Shown here: in pieces, positions 6,704 through 12,425 of the stretch
Layout of the letters: the number at the start of each line of letters is the position of its first letter
Position numbering within the stretch: the stretch's first letter is position 1
NCBI GenBank assembly: GCA_002315335.1
Contig: DCGW01000092.1
Span: 1 to 15,429 of the forward strand
Direction of reading: 5' to 3'
DNA: 15,429 bases
From: Firmicutes bacterium UBA1768
GTDB taxonomy: Bacteria; Bacillota; Clostridia; Peptostreptococcales; Anaerovoracaceae
Translations under genes and position numbers: made by a program
Notes under the pieces: generated by a model
The model's input: the letters and a program-made list of their open reading frames with translations, nothing else
What the model was told of the DNA's origin: nothing
Database searches by the model: none

Positions 6704-6922
6704 ATGACAGATGAACAGAAATGCTCGCTTTGGAGGCACCAAGCTATGAGTGGGCTCGATGGAAGAAATGAAATCATCTACCAGATGACTATGAGCAGTG
6801 CTCGTCAGATGCTTGAAAAAGGCCTTATTACTACCAAAGACTATAGAGATTTTGAAGAAAAAATGCAGCAAAAATATAACCCTGTAATTGGCGTATTATT
6901 CTCCGACATTGACTTGATATAG
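6704..6922 (+). CDS. SHOCT-like small protein
   Basis: A 72-residue protein. The ATG at 6704 has AAGGAGG (6688-6694) nine bases upstream, which is much better than the alternative ATG at 6659. The middle contains the typical short SHOCT-like helix pair: IYQMTMSSARQMLEKGLITTKDYRDFEEKM, with the Leu-Glu-Lys-Gly-Leu-Ile-Thr turn. Such proteins are regularly encoded just before large serine recombinases in Firmicutes elements. Their job is not established; roles in oligomerisation or as accessory DNA-binding factors have been proposed. The N-terminus (TDEQKCSLWRHQAMSGLDGR) is charged and the chain ends in FSDIDLI. The first recombinase starts 44 bases later with its own strong ribosome binding site, so the genes probably form one operon. 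Confidence 0.75.
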   Translation: MTDEQKCSLWRHQAMSGLDGRNEIIYQMTMSSARQMLEKGLITTKDYRDFEEKMQQKYNPVIGVLFSDIDLI

Positions 6923-6966
6923 TGCGGATAGTATGGGAATATGCAGTGACGAAAGGAGGAAGTCTT

Positions 6967-8400
6967 ATGGCAAGAATTATTAATATAACGCCAACCATTC
7001 CTAAGATAAAGCCAAAGCTCAGGGTTTGTGCATATGCAAGAGTTTCTGTTGAAGCATTGATGCAATCCTTGTCAGCACAGGTAAGCTATTACAGTTCGCT
7101 TATTCAAAACAACCCTGAATGGGAATACGCAGGAGTATATGCTGATGAAGGAATAACAGGAACGAGCACCCTTCATCGAGATGAGTTTAAGAGATTAATC
7201 AAAGACTGCGAGGCCGGGAAAATAGACATGATACTAACCAAGAGCATCAGCAGATTTGCCAGGGATACAGTTGACTGCCTGAACACTACAAGGCGCCTGA
7301 AGGAGCTTGGGATTCCGGTATATTTCGAGCGTGAGAAGATAAACTCAATGTCAGAGGATGGTGAGCTGATGCTTACACTTCTTGCATCCTTTGCCCAGGA
7401 GGAGTCAAGAAGCATCTCGGAGAATATCAAATGGGCAACAAGAAAGAAGTTTGAACAGGGAATACCAAATGGTCACAAAGCGCCTTTCGGCTATAAGTGG
7501 GATGGAGAAATGTTCAGAATCATCCCGGAAGAAGGCGAAGTGGTAAAGGAAATCTATAGAAGATACCTTGCTGGGGAATCTGCTTATAGCATAGCAAAGA
7601 CTCTTTCGGAGAGAGGCGTAACAGGACAGACGGGCTCTCCTATGGAGCAAACAACCATAAAGGACATTTTATCAAACTCCTCATATACAGGAACCATGAC
7701 GCTTCAGAAGCATTTCTTTTCTGAGAATCATAAAAGAAAGAGGAACAAAGGCGAACTGCCAATGTATCTTGTTGATGATATGTTTGAGCCTCTTGTTTCT
7801 GAAGAGGATTTTGAGAAGGCAGGGGTTATAAGAAAAGAGAGGGCAACTAATAATCGGGAGAATCTCACAGTCTTTTCCGGCAAGGTAAAGTGTGGATACT
7901 GCGGATGCGGTGTGAGCCGTAGGAACTCTAATGATAAGAAAAAATGGGTGTGTAATACTAAGGAGAAAAGAAAGGCCTGCAAGTGCAGACTTATATATGA
8001 AGAGGAACTCATAGAAAGCACCATTAATGTGGTTGGAAATAAAGAGGACTTCGAGAAGATTATTCTTTATAACGATCGCATAGAATACATTCTTTCAAAC
8101 GGAAAAAGAAAGAGCGTGAATAGAAAACTTGATAATGCTTTTAGGGGTAAAGTCTGGTGCGGCACATGTGGTAGTAAGTGCGAGAGAGACAACTGGGGGA
8201 AAGGTAAAAAGGTATGGTGCTGCTCTCAATTAAGAAGTAAATGCCATATGAAAAGACTTTCCGAGGAGGAACTTATAAAAGCTTCTGAGAGCCTGCTTGG
8301 GGAGAACTATAAGGGAGTGGTTGCAACTGATGTTGATAGGATAGTAATCTTTGATGATAGAGTAGAATTTGATGGGGTGGGAACATGGCAAAGACAGTAA
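6967..8400 (+). CDS. Large serine recombinase with two zinc ribbons
   Basis: A 477-residue site-specific recombinase that cuts and rejoins DNA through a serine nucleophile. The ATG at 6967 follows GAAAGGAGG; the earlier in-frame GTG at 6922 has no site. The resolvase catalytic domain spans about residues 18-155: YARVS with Ser27 as nucleophile, DEGITGTS, Arg71 in HRDEF, and SISRFAR with Arg96 and Arg99. The recombinase domain follows (APFGYKWDG to about 260), then a zinc ribbon beginning CGYCGCG (Cys309, Cys312). Oddly, a second CxxC unit begins at Cys398 (CGTCGSKC...VWCCSQ), while the long coiled coil usual in the C-terminal part of integrases is not evident. Its last 16 bases overlap the next recombinase. 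The pair may act as a heteromer or as separate integration and excision enzymes (inference). Confidence 0.9.
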   Translation: MARIINITPTIPKIKPKLRVCAYARVSVEALMQSLSAQVSYYSSLIQNNPEWEYAGVYADEGITGTSTLHRDEFKRLIKDCEAGKIDMILTKSISRFARDTVDCLNTTRRLKELGIPVYFEREKINSMSEDGELMLTLLASFAQEESRSISENIKWATRKKFEQGIPNGHKAPFGYKWDGEMFRIIPEEGEVVKEIYRRYLAGESAYSIAKTLSERGVTGQTGSPMEQTTIKDILSNSSYTGTMTLQKHFFSENHKRKRNKGELPMYLVDDMFEPLVSEEDFEKAGVIRKERATNNRENLTVFSGKVKCGYCGCGVSRRNSNDKKKWVCNTKEKRKACKCRLIYEEELIESTINVVGNKEDFEKIILYNDRIEYILSNGKRKSVNRKLDNAFRGKVWCGTCGSKCERDNWGKGKKVWCCSQLRSKCHMKRLSEEELIKASESLLGENYKGVVATDVDRIVIFDDRVEFDGVGTWQRQ

Positions 8401-9938
8401 GAAAAATACCGGCTACACTGAACCTTTTCAGTTCTGAGCCTGTAACAAGAAAAAGACGAGTGGCAGGCTATGCGAGAGTATCTACAGACCATGAAGAACA
8501 GGCCACAAGCTATGAGGCTCAGATGTCATATTATAAAGGATACATTGAGGGAAGAGACGACTGGACCTTTGCCGGAATGTATTCAGACGAAGGCATAACT
8601 GCAACAAACACAAAGAAGCGAGATGGCTTTAATAGAATGATTGATGATGCTCTTTCTGGGAAGATTGATTTAATCATTACTAAGTCCGTCAGCCGATTTG
8701 CCAGAAATACCGTAGACAGCCTTACGACCATAAGAAAGCTGAAGGAGAAAGGCATTGAGGTCTATTTTGAGAAGGAGAACATCTGGACTCTTGATGCTAA
8801 AGGCGAGCTGATGATAACTATTATGAGCAGTCTTGCACAGGAGGAAAGCAGGAGCATTTCAGAAAACACTACCTGGGGCAAGAGAAAACGGTTTGCTGAT
8901 GGCAAGTGCAGTGTTGCTTATAGCTGGTTTCTTGGCTACGATAAGGATTTTAAAATAAATGAAGAACAGGCCAAAACTGTTAAACTCATCTACAAGCTTT
9001 TCATCAGCGGACTGTCTATGTATGCAATAACGAAGGAACTTGTAAAAAGAGGAATAAAGTCACCCTCCGGAAATGATAACTGGCAGATCAGCACAGTGAA
9101 GTCGATATTGACGAATGAGAAATACAGAGGCGATGCCCTTCTTCAAAAGCAGTACACTTCGGATTTTCTTGAGAAGAAACGAAAGAAGAACAAAGGCGAG
9201 ATACCTCAGTACTATGTGGAAGAGCATCATGAGGCAATCATCCATCCCAAGCAGTTTGACTTTGTGCAGACAGAGATAGCAAGAAGGGAGAAGAAGGGCA
9301 GATACAGCGGAGTAAGCATTTTCTCAAATAAGATTAAATGCGGGTGCTGCGGAGGATGGTACGGCTCAAAGGTCTGGCACTCAACCGACAAGTACAGGAA
9401 AGTTATTTATAGATGTAATAAGAAGTATAGCAAGGGCGTCGCACCTTGCGATACACCTCATTTGACAGAGGAAGAGATAAAGAAGATTTTCCTAAAGGCC
9501 TTGAACAAGATTATAGATATAAAGGAAGAAACGACTCAAAACTTATATGAGCTGATGGAAGAAGTCTGCAGGATGGATGAGTTAATAGAAGAGCAGAGCG
9601 CAATTGAACAGGAGCTAAGCGTTATCGCAGAGAGCCTTGAAAGCCATATAAGAGAAAATGCCAGAGTGGCACTTAACCAGGAGGAATATGCCAAGAAAGA
9701 GGAAGGAATCAGAAGTCTTTATAGCGAAAAGCATGACAGGTATCAGGAGGTCAGCGACTTCATCAAGGATAAGAGTGATACGAAGGAAGAACTGGAGAAC
9801 TTCATAAAAAGCCTAAATGACCTGACCGGAGAGCAGACGGAATTTCGGGAAGAACTGTGGGGCAGCTTAGTTGAGTACGTAGAGGTTAAGGAGAAATGCA
9901 GAGTTGTGTTTCGAGGCGGGATTGAAATAGAGGTATAG
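8385..9938 (+). CDS. Large serine recombinase, full length
   Basis: A 517-residue recombinase starting inside the end of the previous gene (16-base overlap). GGGGTGGG just upstream is a poor ribosome site, so translation is probably coupled. The catalytic domain at about 24-160 has YARVST with Ser33 as nucleophile, SDEGITATNT, KKRDGF, SVSRFARNTVDSL and LAQEESRSISEN. The recombinase domain lies at about 170-310 and a zinc ribbon starts at CGCC (Cys319, Cys322) with partner cysteines in YRCNKK and APCDT. A Glu/Lys-rich coiled coil spans about 375-480, and the chain ends in VVFRGGIEIEV. This is the standard order for transposon and phage integrases of the TnpX/TndX type. The coiled coil normally controls recombination direction and synapsis, and this is the partner that has it. 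With the SHOCT protein it forms the mobility module of an element whose ends I cannot place. Confidence 0.9.
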   Translation: MAKTVRKIPATLNLFSSEPVTRKRRVAGYARVSTDHEEQATSYEAQMSYYKGYIEGRDDWTFAGMYSDEGITATNTKKRDGFNRMIDDALSGKIDLIITKSVSRFARNTVDSLTTIRKLKEKGIEVYFEKENIWTLDAKGELMITIMSSLAQEESRSISENTTWGKRKRFADGKCSVAYSWFLGYDKDFKINEEQAKTVKLIYKLFISGLSMYAITKELVKRGIKSPSGNDNWQISTVKSILTNEKYRGDALLQKQYTSDFLEKKRKKNKGEIPQYYVEEHHEAIIHPKQFDFVQTEIARREKKGRYSGVSIFSNKIKCGCCGGWYGSKVWHSTDKYRKVIYRCNKKYSKGVAPCDTPHLTEEEIKKIFLKALNKIIDIKEETTQNLYELMEEVCRMDELIEEQSAIEQELSVIAESLESHIRENARVALNQEEYAKKEEGIRSLYSEKHDRYQEVSDFIKDKSDTKEELENFIKSLNDLTGEQTEFREELWGSLVEYVEVKEKCRVVFRGGIEIEV

Positions 9939-9988
9939 GAAGAGGGTGCCTGGATGTGGGCGATAATTCAGTATGCCAATAAAAGGAG

Positions 9989-10010
9989 CCCCCCTGACTT
10001 TTTCTCAGGG
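9989..10010 (+). other. Hairpin after the recombinases
   Basis: CCCTGA (9992-9997) pairs with TCAGGG (10005-10010) around a seven-base loop, 53 bases after the second recombinase. There is no T run on the plus strand, so it is only a possible transcript end or a recombination-site feature. Confidence 0.35.
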
Positions 10011-10095
10011 TAAGGTTCCGTTTGGTAAAATTCGGGACGTTAATTTAATAATTTACAAAATAATTTACAGTCAGGGCACTTATCTCATTTTACTA

Positions 10096-10126
10096 TTGAC
10101 TTTTTTCGGGGGGGGTAATGTAAAAT
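10096..10126 (+). promoter_or_regulatory. Promoter with an eight-G run in its spacer
   Basis: TTGACT (10096-10101) and TAAAAT (10121-10126) are separated by 19 bases that contain T runs and an uninterrupted run of eight G (10108-10115). The spacing is two bases longer than optimal. Slippage in the G run would change it, so promoter strength could vary between cells. Confidence 0.45.
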
Positions 10127-10148
10127 GGTATACAGTTAGATTATTTAG

Positions 10149-10171
10149 GCCTCTAAATCATTTCTAGAGGC
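10149..10171 (+). promoter_or_regulatory. Leader hairpin before the orphan small protein
   Basis: GCCTCTA (10149-10155) is exactly complementary to TAGAGGC (10165-10171) around a nine-base loop. It ends nine bases before the AAAGGAG site of the next gene, so it could affect translation or mRNA stability. No T run follows, which argues against a terminator. Confidence 0.45.
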
Positions 10172-10193
10172 TCGGTTGAAAGGAGTAAAAAAT

Positions 10194-10427
10194 ATGAAAA
10201 AAGTTGATACAAAAGAATTAAGAATGGTTGATGCAGGTAAATTTTATGGGTTTGAAGGAAACGATTATGAAATTGGCTTTTATATTGATGGAATTAAGGA
10301 TATAATGTTTATTTTTTTTATTGAACCTATAAATTTATATTTACAGATAGGTCTTAACGAAGGGAATTTCGTCAGATCTTTACAGATCCCTACATTGCTT
10401 TCATTATTTAGTGAAGATGACGATTAG
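10194..10427 (+). CDS. Hypothetical 77-residue protein
   Basis: The ATG at 10194 has AAAGGAG (10180-10184 region) about nine bases upstream; a TTG at 10176 is less likely. The protein begins MKKVDTKELRMVDAGKFYGF, has a hydrophobic stretch IKDIMFIFFIEPINLYLQIG in the middle that is too interrupted for a clear membrane helix, and ends in an acidic LFSEDDD. I do not recognise a family; it looks like a small soluble alpha/beta protein. It lies just after the recombinases, under a promoter with a G run and behind a leader hairpin, so it is a candidate cargo gene of the element. It has no partner gene in the same direction close by. Confidence 0.55.
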   Translation: MKKVDTKELRMVDAGKFYGFEGNDYEIGFYIDGIKDIMFIFFIEPINLYLQIGLNEGNFVRSLQIPTLLSLFSEDDD

Positions 10428-10623
10428 CAACAAGCTTATTACACAAAAGAATCTTACATCACTTTAACAGAGTAATTTCTTACTTTCTTACAGAATTATC
10501 AGCCTGTAAAAAAATGTACATGCCACACTTCTTTTATATAGTGTACAAAAGTACGTGGTATTATATAAATAATAGTAACCGGTAAATAACCCGTGCCTTT
10601 AAAAAGGATCAAAAAACCTTAAA

Positions 10624-10652
10624 ATCAAATAAGAGGTATTTTGATTCTTTTT
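10624..10652 (+). terminator. AT-rich hairpin with T run
   Basis: ATCAAA (10624-10629) pairs with TTTGAT (10640-10645), followed by TCTTTTT (10646-10652). It is a weak stem but the only terminator-like element in the 250 bases after the 77-residue gene. Confidence 0.4.
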
Positions 10653-10678
10653 AGTTTAAATGCAACGAGGTGAAACGA

Positions 10679-10777
10679 ATGGATTTAGTTACAAAATTAA
10701 AACTGCAGGAATGGTCTCAGGACTTCGTCAAGCAGTATACTTGCAATTTTCAAGAAAATATTCAGTTTCTTACCTAA
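10679..10777 (+). pseudogene. Possible N-terminal fragment of an IS66-type accessory protein
   Basis: A 32-codon frame begins MDLVTKLKLQEWSQ. This resembles the start of the small accessory proteins encoded by IS66-family insertion sequences, where a Lys/Glu-Trp-Ser/Arg motif near residue 12 is usual. After that the sequence (DFVKQYTCNFQENIQFLT) no longer resembles the family and stops. There is a GAGGTG site before the ATG. No other IS66 genes or inverted ends are visible, so at most this is a scrap of an old insertion. The resemblance is from memory and short. Confidence 0.25.
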
Positions 10778-10819
10778 TTTATTGAAGAGCTTATTTAGCA
10801 TCTTTAAATAATGTTAAAC

Positions 10820-10849
10820 CACCCATCTGGCAATGCTGCTGGATGGGTG
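10820..10849. other. Perfect hairpin CACCCATC/GATGGGTG
   Basis: CACCCATC (10820-10827) is exactly complementary to GATGGGTG (10842-10849) around a 14-base loop. The following bases (ATTTCTCTTCTT) are T-rich but mixed, so it may be a weak terminator on the plus strand or a remnant of an inserted element. Confidence 0.45.
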
Positions 10850-10958
10850 ATTTCTCTTCTTATCCTCATAACGATTAGGGGGTGCAAAAAGGGGGTGCAT
10901 TTTTGAGTTTTTCCAGACTATCGTTAAATGGTATACGATTACAGCTGTTTTTAGTCTG

Positions 10959-10981
10959 AAAAAACACTCGTCAAAAGACGA
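10959..10981 (-). terminator. Possible terminator for the minus-strand EF-hand gene
   Basis: On the minus strand TCGTC-TTTT-GACGA (10981-10968) is followed by GTG and six T (10964-10959). The stem is short and lies 175 bases after the EF-hand stop. Next to it is a longer-range pair, CAGACTA (10914-10920) with TAGTCTG (10952-10958). Confidence 0.35.
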
Positions 10982-11155
10982 AAGTTCTGTAAGAAAAGCC
11001 GGATTCCAGTCTATCATACGAAAAAATGCACACCTCCTCAAAATCAAGCAAAAACCTCCGCGAGAAACGGCTAAATTGCAAAAATCATGCAAAAATTGTA
11101 TCAATCTGCGTGTGACAATGAAGGCGTTCCCTTGTGGATTTTTTGGCAGTGCCTA

Positions 11156-11314
11156 TTATTCATCCCAGTTGTCATCGTCCTCAGCTCTGCGCCTTTCTTC
11201 TTCCTCTTCTTCGTCGAGCATAGCAAGAAAGGCAATTTCATTAGCTTTTTCCCAGGAATTAAGTTTTCCATCATGATCAAAATCAAACATTCCTCCAAAA
11301 ATTCCATTAAACAT
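11156..11314 (-). CDS. Small EF-hand protein
   Basis: A 52-residue minus-strand gene. The start is clear: AGGAGGT (11327-11321) lies six bases before the ATG at 11314. Residues 11-22 are DFDHDGKLNSWE, a textbook EF-hand calcium loop: Asp at positions 1, 3 and 5, Gly at 6, Leu at 8 and Glu at 12. It is preceded by a glycine-rich hydrophobic start (MFNGIFGGMF). The rest is a short helix (KANEIAFLAML) and a highly charged end of alternating acidic and basic runs (six Glu, three Arg, three Asp). There is no signal peptide, so calcium binding would be intracellular; a single EF-hand usually works as a dimer. Similar tiny single-EF-hand proteins occur in gut Clostridia, but their function is unknown to me. 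A structured leader lies upstream. Confidence 0.75.
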   Translation of the reverse strand: MFNGIFGGMFDFDHDGKLNSWEKANEIAFLAMLDEEEEEERRRAEDDDNWDE

Positions 11315-11351
11315 AGTGTTACCTCCTGAATTGTTTTTTTAGTAGTGATTT

Positions 11352-11413
11352 AAGCGATGCTGATTTGTTCAGCAGGGGTAGGCTGGAAAATGGTTCAGCT
11401 AGGCCGGTCGCTT
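11352..11413 (-). promoter_or_regulatory. Three-way-junction RNA structure in the EF-hand leader
   Basis: AAGCGA (11352-11357) pairs with TCGCTT (11408-11413) and encloses two hairpins. The first is TGCTGA/TCAGCA (11358-11363 with 11369-11374); the second is GGCTGGA/TTCAGCT (11381-11387 with 11394-11400), which uses two G-T pairs. The element lies 38 bases upstream of the EF-hand start on the minus strand, the usual place for a cis-regulatory RNA. I cannot assign it to a known riboswitch class. On the plus strand it would be followed by TTTTGTTGTT. Confidence 0.4.
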
Positions 11414-11529
11414 TTGTTGTTATTATTATGCCTGGGGCATATGTACATTTTTTTGTAGACATCTAATTTCCGCTAGAAAAAAGTTAAAAATGAAAAGATT
11501 TTCGAGTATGATGAACTCGGAGGCGGATT

Positions 11530-11649
11530 TTGGAAAACGGCTATAAGAAGATTTATGCCTTAGATTTTTTGTTAAATGAAAGGGCTTTAGAAGAGTGTTG
11601 GGATATTATGTCTATACTGATTGCTTTTGAAACGATTGATGAGTCATAA
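11530..11649 (+). CDS. Possible 39-residue protein with TTG start
   Basis: A TTG at 11530 lies six bases after GGAGG (11519-11523) and opens a 39-codon frame, MENGYKKIYALDFLLNERAL then EECWDIMSILIAFETIDES. The composition looks protein-like (acidic, amphipathic helix). A TATGAT box at 11507-11512 with TTAAAA 17 bases upstream could be a promoter but sits very close to the start. It may be a real small protein or a fragment. No family recognised. Confidence 0.3.
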   Translation: MENGYKKIYALDFLLNERALEECWDIMSILIAFETIDES

Positions 11650-11669
11650 TTTATAGTTCAATTGAAATA

Positions 11670-11698
11670 TTGTGTCCCCGACGGTTTGAAGTTATAAT
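11670..11698 (+). promoter_or_regulatory. Promoter of the 113-residue protein gene
   Basis: TTGTGT (11670-11675), a 17-base spacer and a consensus TATAAT (11693-11698), 34 bases before the start codon. Confidence 0.65.
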
Positions 11699-11732
11699 AT
11701 TACTTTGAAAAAGCTGAAAGGAGAAACGAATA

Positions 11733-12074
11733 ATGGTTGCTACTAATCAGAAAAAGGTTTCCAGATATATAATAAGTGTTGGATTAAAAGACAAAAATGA
11801 TAAAAAACAAAAGATATCACCTATGAAAGTCGGAAGAATCATGAGGAAAACCCTTTCGGAATATAGCGTAGGTTACAGTGCAGTTATCCACAGAGGCGGA
11901 TATCAACACCTTGACGAAGCTTATGTGTTTGAAAACAGTTTGAGTGTATCGCTGATAGATGTTCCCGTAGAAACAGTAAATGCAATTGCCGAAAAACTTT
12001 GCAGAGCATTCAATCAGGAATCTGTATTAATAACAAAAGACGAGGTTAATCAATACTCAGTGCTAAACGACTGA
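11733..12074 (+). CDS. Hypothetical 113-residue protein
   Basis: The ATG at 11733 has AAAGGAG (11717-11723) nine bases upstream and a consensus promoter before it, so this is a real, separately transcribed gene. The protein has a basic start (MVATNQKKVSRYIISVGLKD), then alternating predicted strands and helices (KVGRIMRKTLSEY, YSAVIHRGGYQ, VFENSLSVSLIDV, VETVNAIAEKLCRAF, SVLITKDEV). This pattern suggests a small ferredoxin-like alpha/beta fold; I noted a vague likeness to DUF3574 but cannot support it. There is no signal peptide or membrane segment. A GGCATA/TATGCC hairpin (12088-12103) follows the stop without a T run. The gene converges on the pseudoknot RNA at 12151-12306, whose terminator ends 76 bases beyond this stop. 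It does not look like a known ToxN/CptN toxin and points the wrong way to be one. Confidence 0.7.
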   Translation: MVATNQKKVSRYIISVGLKDKNDKKQKISPMKVGRIMRKTLSEYSVGYSAVIHRGGYQHLDEAYVFENSLSVSLIDVPVETVNAIAEKLCRAFNQESVLITKDEVNQYSVLND

Positions 12075-12150
12075 AAAGCGAATAATGGGCATAATAATAT
12101 GCCGCACAATTCACGGATTTAATCCTCAACGGGTTTTTATACGCCAATCT

Positions 12151-12186
12151 CCAAAAAGCAAAGCTCCATCCTTTCGAATGGGGCTT
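12151..12186 (-). terminator. Minus-strand terminator of the repeat RNA
   Basis: On the minus strand the nine-base arm at 12186-12178 pairs with 12169-12161, with one A-C mismatch, followed by TGC and five T (12157-12153). It directly follows the tandem repeats, in the order repeats, hairpin, U run. On the plus strand the stem is slightly better (G-T pair) but no T run follows. Confidence 0.5.
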
Positions 12187-12190
12187 CGAA

Positions 12191-12290
12191 ATTTGAACTC
12201 GATATTTATGAGTCGTATATCGAGTAGCGACACACATTTGAGCTCGACCTTATTTTAGTTGCATATCGAGCAGCAACAAACATTTGAACG
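12191..12290. repeat. Two imperfect 45/46-bp direct repeats plus a partial third
   Basis: Repeat units 12191-12235 and 12236-12281 both start ATTTGA and contain ATATCGAG and AGC.ACA.AC at equivalent places; ATTTGAAC recurs at 12282-12289. Each unit contains inverted repeats, ACTCGATAT/ATATCGAGT in the first and GCTCGA/TCGAGC in the second, interleaved with a second pair (GTCG/CGAC, GTTGC/GCAAC). The interleaving is what defines a pseudoknot. Confidence 0.8.
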
Positions 12291-12312
12291 AAATAATTCC
12301 GTCTCTAAAGTT

Positions 12313-12341
12313 ATTATATGCTAAAAAAAGAAATAACAACA
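12313..12341 (-). promoter_or_regulatory. Minus-strand promoter of the repeat RNA
   Basis: On the minus strand TATAAT (12318-12313) lies 17 bases after TGTTGT (12341-12336) or 15 after TTGTTA (12339-12334). The predicted start, near 12306, is 17 bases before the repeats. Confidence 0.55.
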
Positions 12342-12380
12342 TATTTTTTATGAATTAATTATTATTAGGAGTTGAAGTAT

Positions 12381-12420
12381 CATACAGAAGTCCCGGGAAA
12401 GGTCCGGGTTCTGAGGTATG
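12381..12420 (-). terminator. Long hairpin after the dual-HTH regulator
   Basis: CATACAGAA and CCCGG (12381-12397) pair with CCGGGTTCTG and GTATG (12405-12420) with small bulges, a nearly 40-base stem-loop starting six bases beyond the stop of the minus-strand regulator. There is no clear T run, but position and strength suggest a transcript end. Confidence 0.55.
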
Positions 12421-12425
12421 AATGT

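Larger units (their letters stand above)
12151..12306 (-). ncRNA. Tandem-pseudoknot RNA, candidate orphan type III antitoxin
   Basis: On the minus strand a consensus TATAAT promoter is followed by two direct repeats of 46 and 45 bases, then a hairpin with a U run. Each repeat can fold as an H-type pseudoknot. In the first, GTTGC (12277-12273) pairs with GCAAC (12262-12258), and GCTCGA (12271-12266) pairs with TCGAGC (12247-12242). In the second, GTCG (12231-12228) pairs with CGAC (12215-12212), and ACTCGA (12225-12220) pairs with TCGAGT (12202-12197). Both have a one-base first loop (T), a TAT second loop and an A-rich third loop of nine to ten bases. Two pairs change on both sides between repeats (T-A with C-G, G-C with A-T). 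Linkers share TCAAATG, containing AAAU. In type III systems (ToxIN, CptIN, TenpIN) such repeats precede a toxin gene. None follows here, so it would be an orphan antitoxin. Confidence 0.5.

Noticed and set aside
9973..10167. 64-codon plus-strand frame after the recombinases
   Set aside because: It has no ribosome site at the usual distance and runs through a hairpin, a promoter and the G run.
6201..10180. Attachment-site repeats bounding the recombinase element
   Set aside because: I compared both flanks by eye and found only an 8-base CTGTATAC/GTATACAG pair, which is too short to call.
10814..11104. 96-codon minus-strand frame
   Set aside because: It has no ribosome site, its translation looks random, and it crosses hairpins that look like terminators.
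12046..12237. Minus-strand frame as the missing type III toxin
   Set aside because: It overlaps the repeats, the terminator and the end of the gene on the other strand, has no ribosome site, and shows no toxin-like motif.
12191..12290. Repeats as integron attC or plasmid iterons
   Set aside because: No integron integrase or replication gene is near, the attC consensus arms are absent, and the interleaved stems with covariation fit an RNA better.
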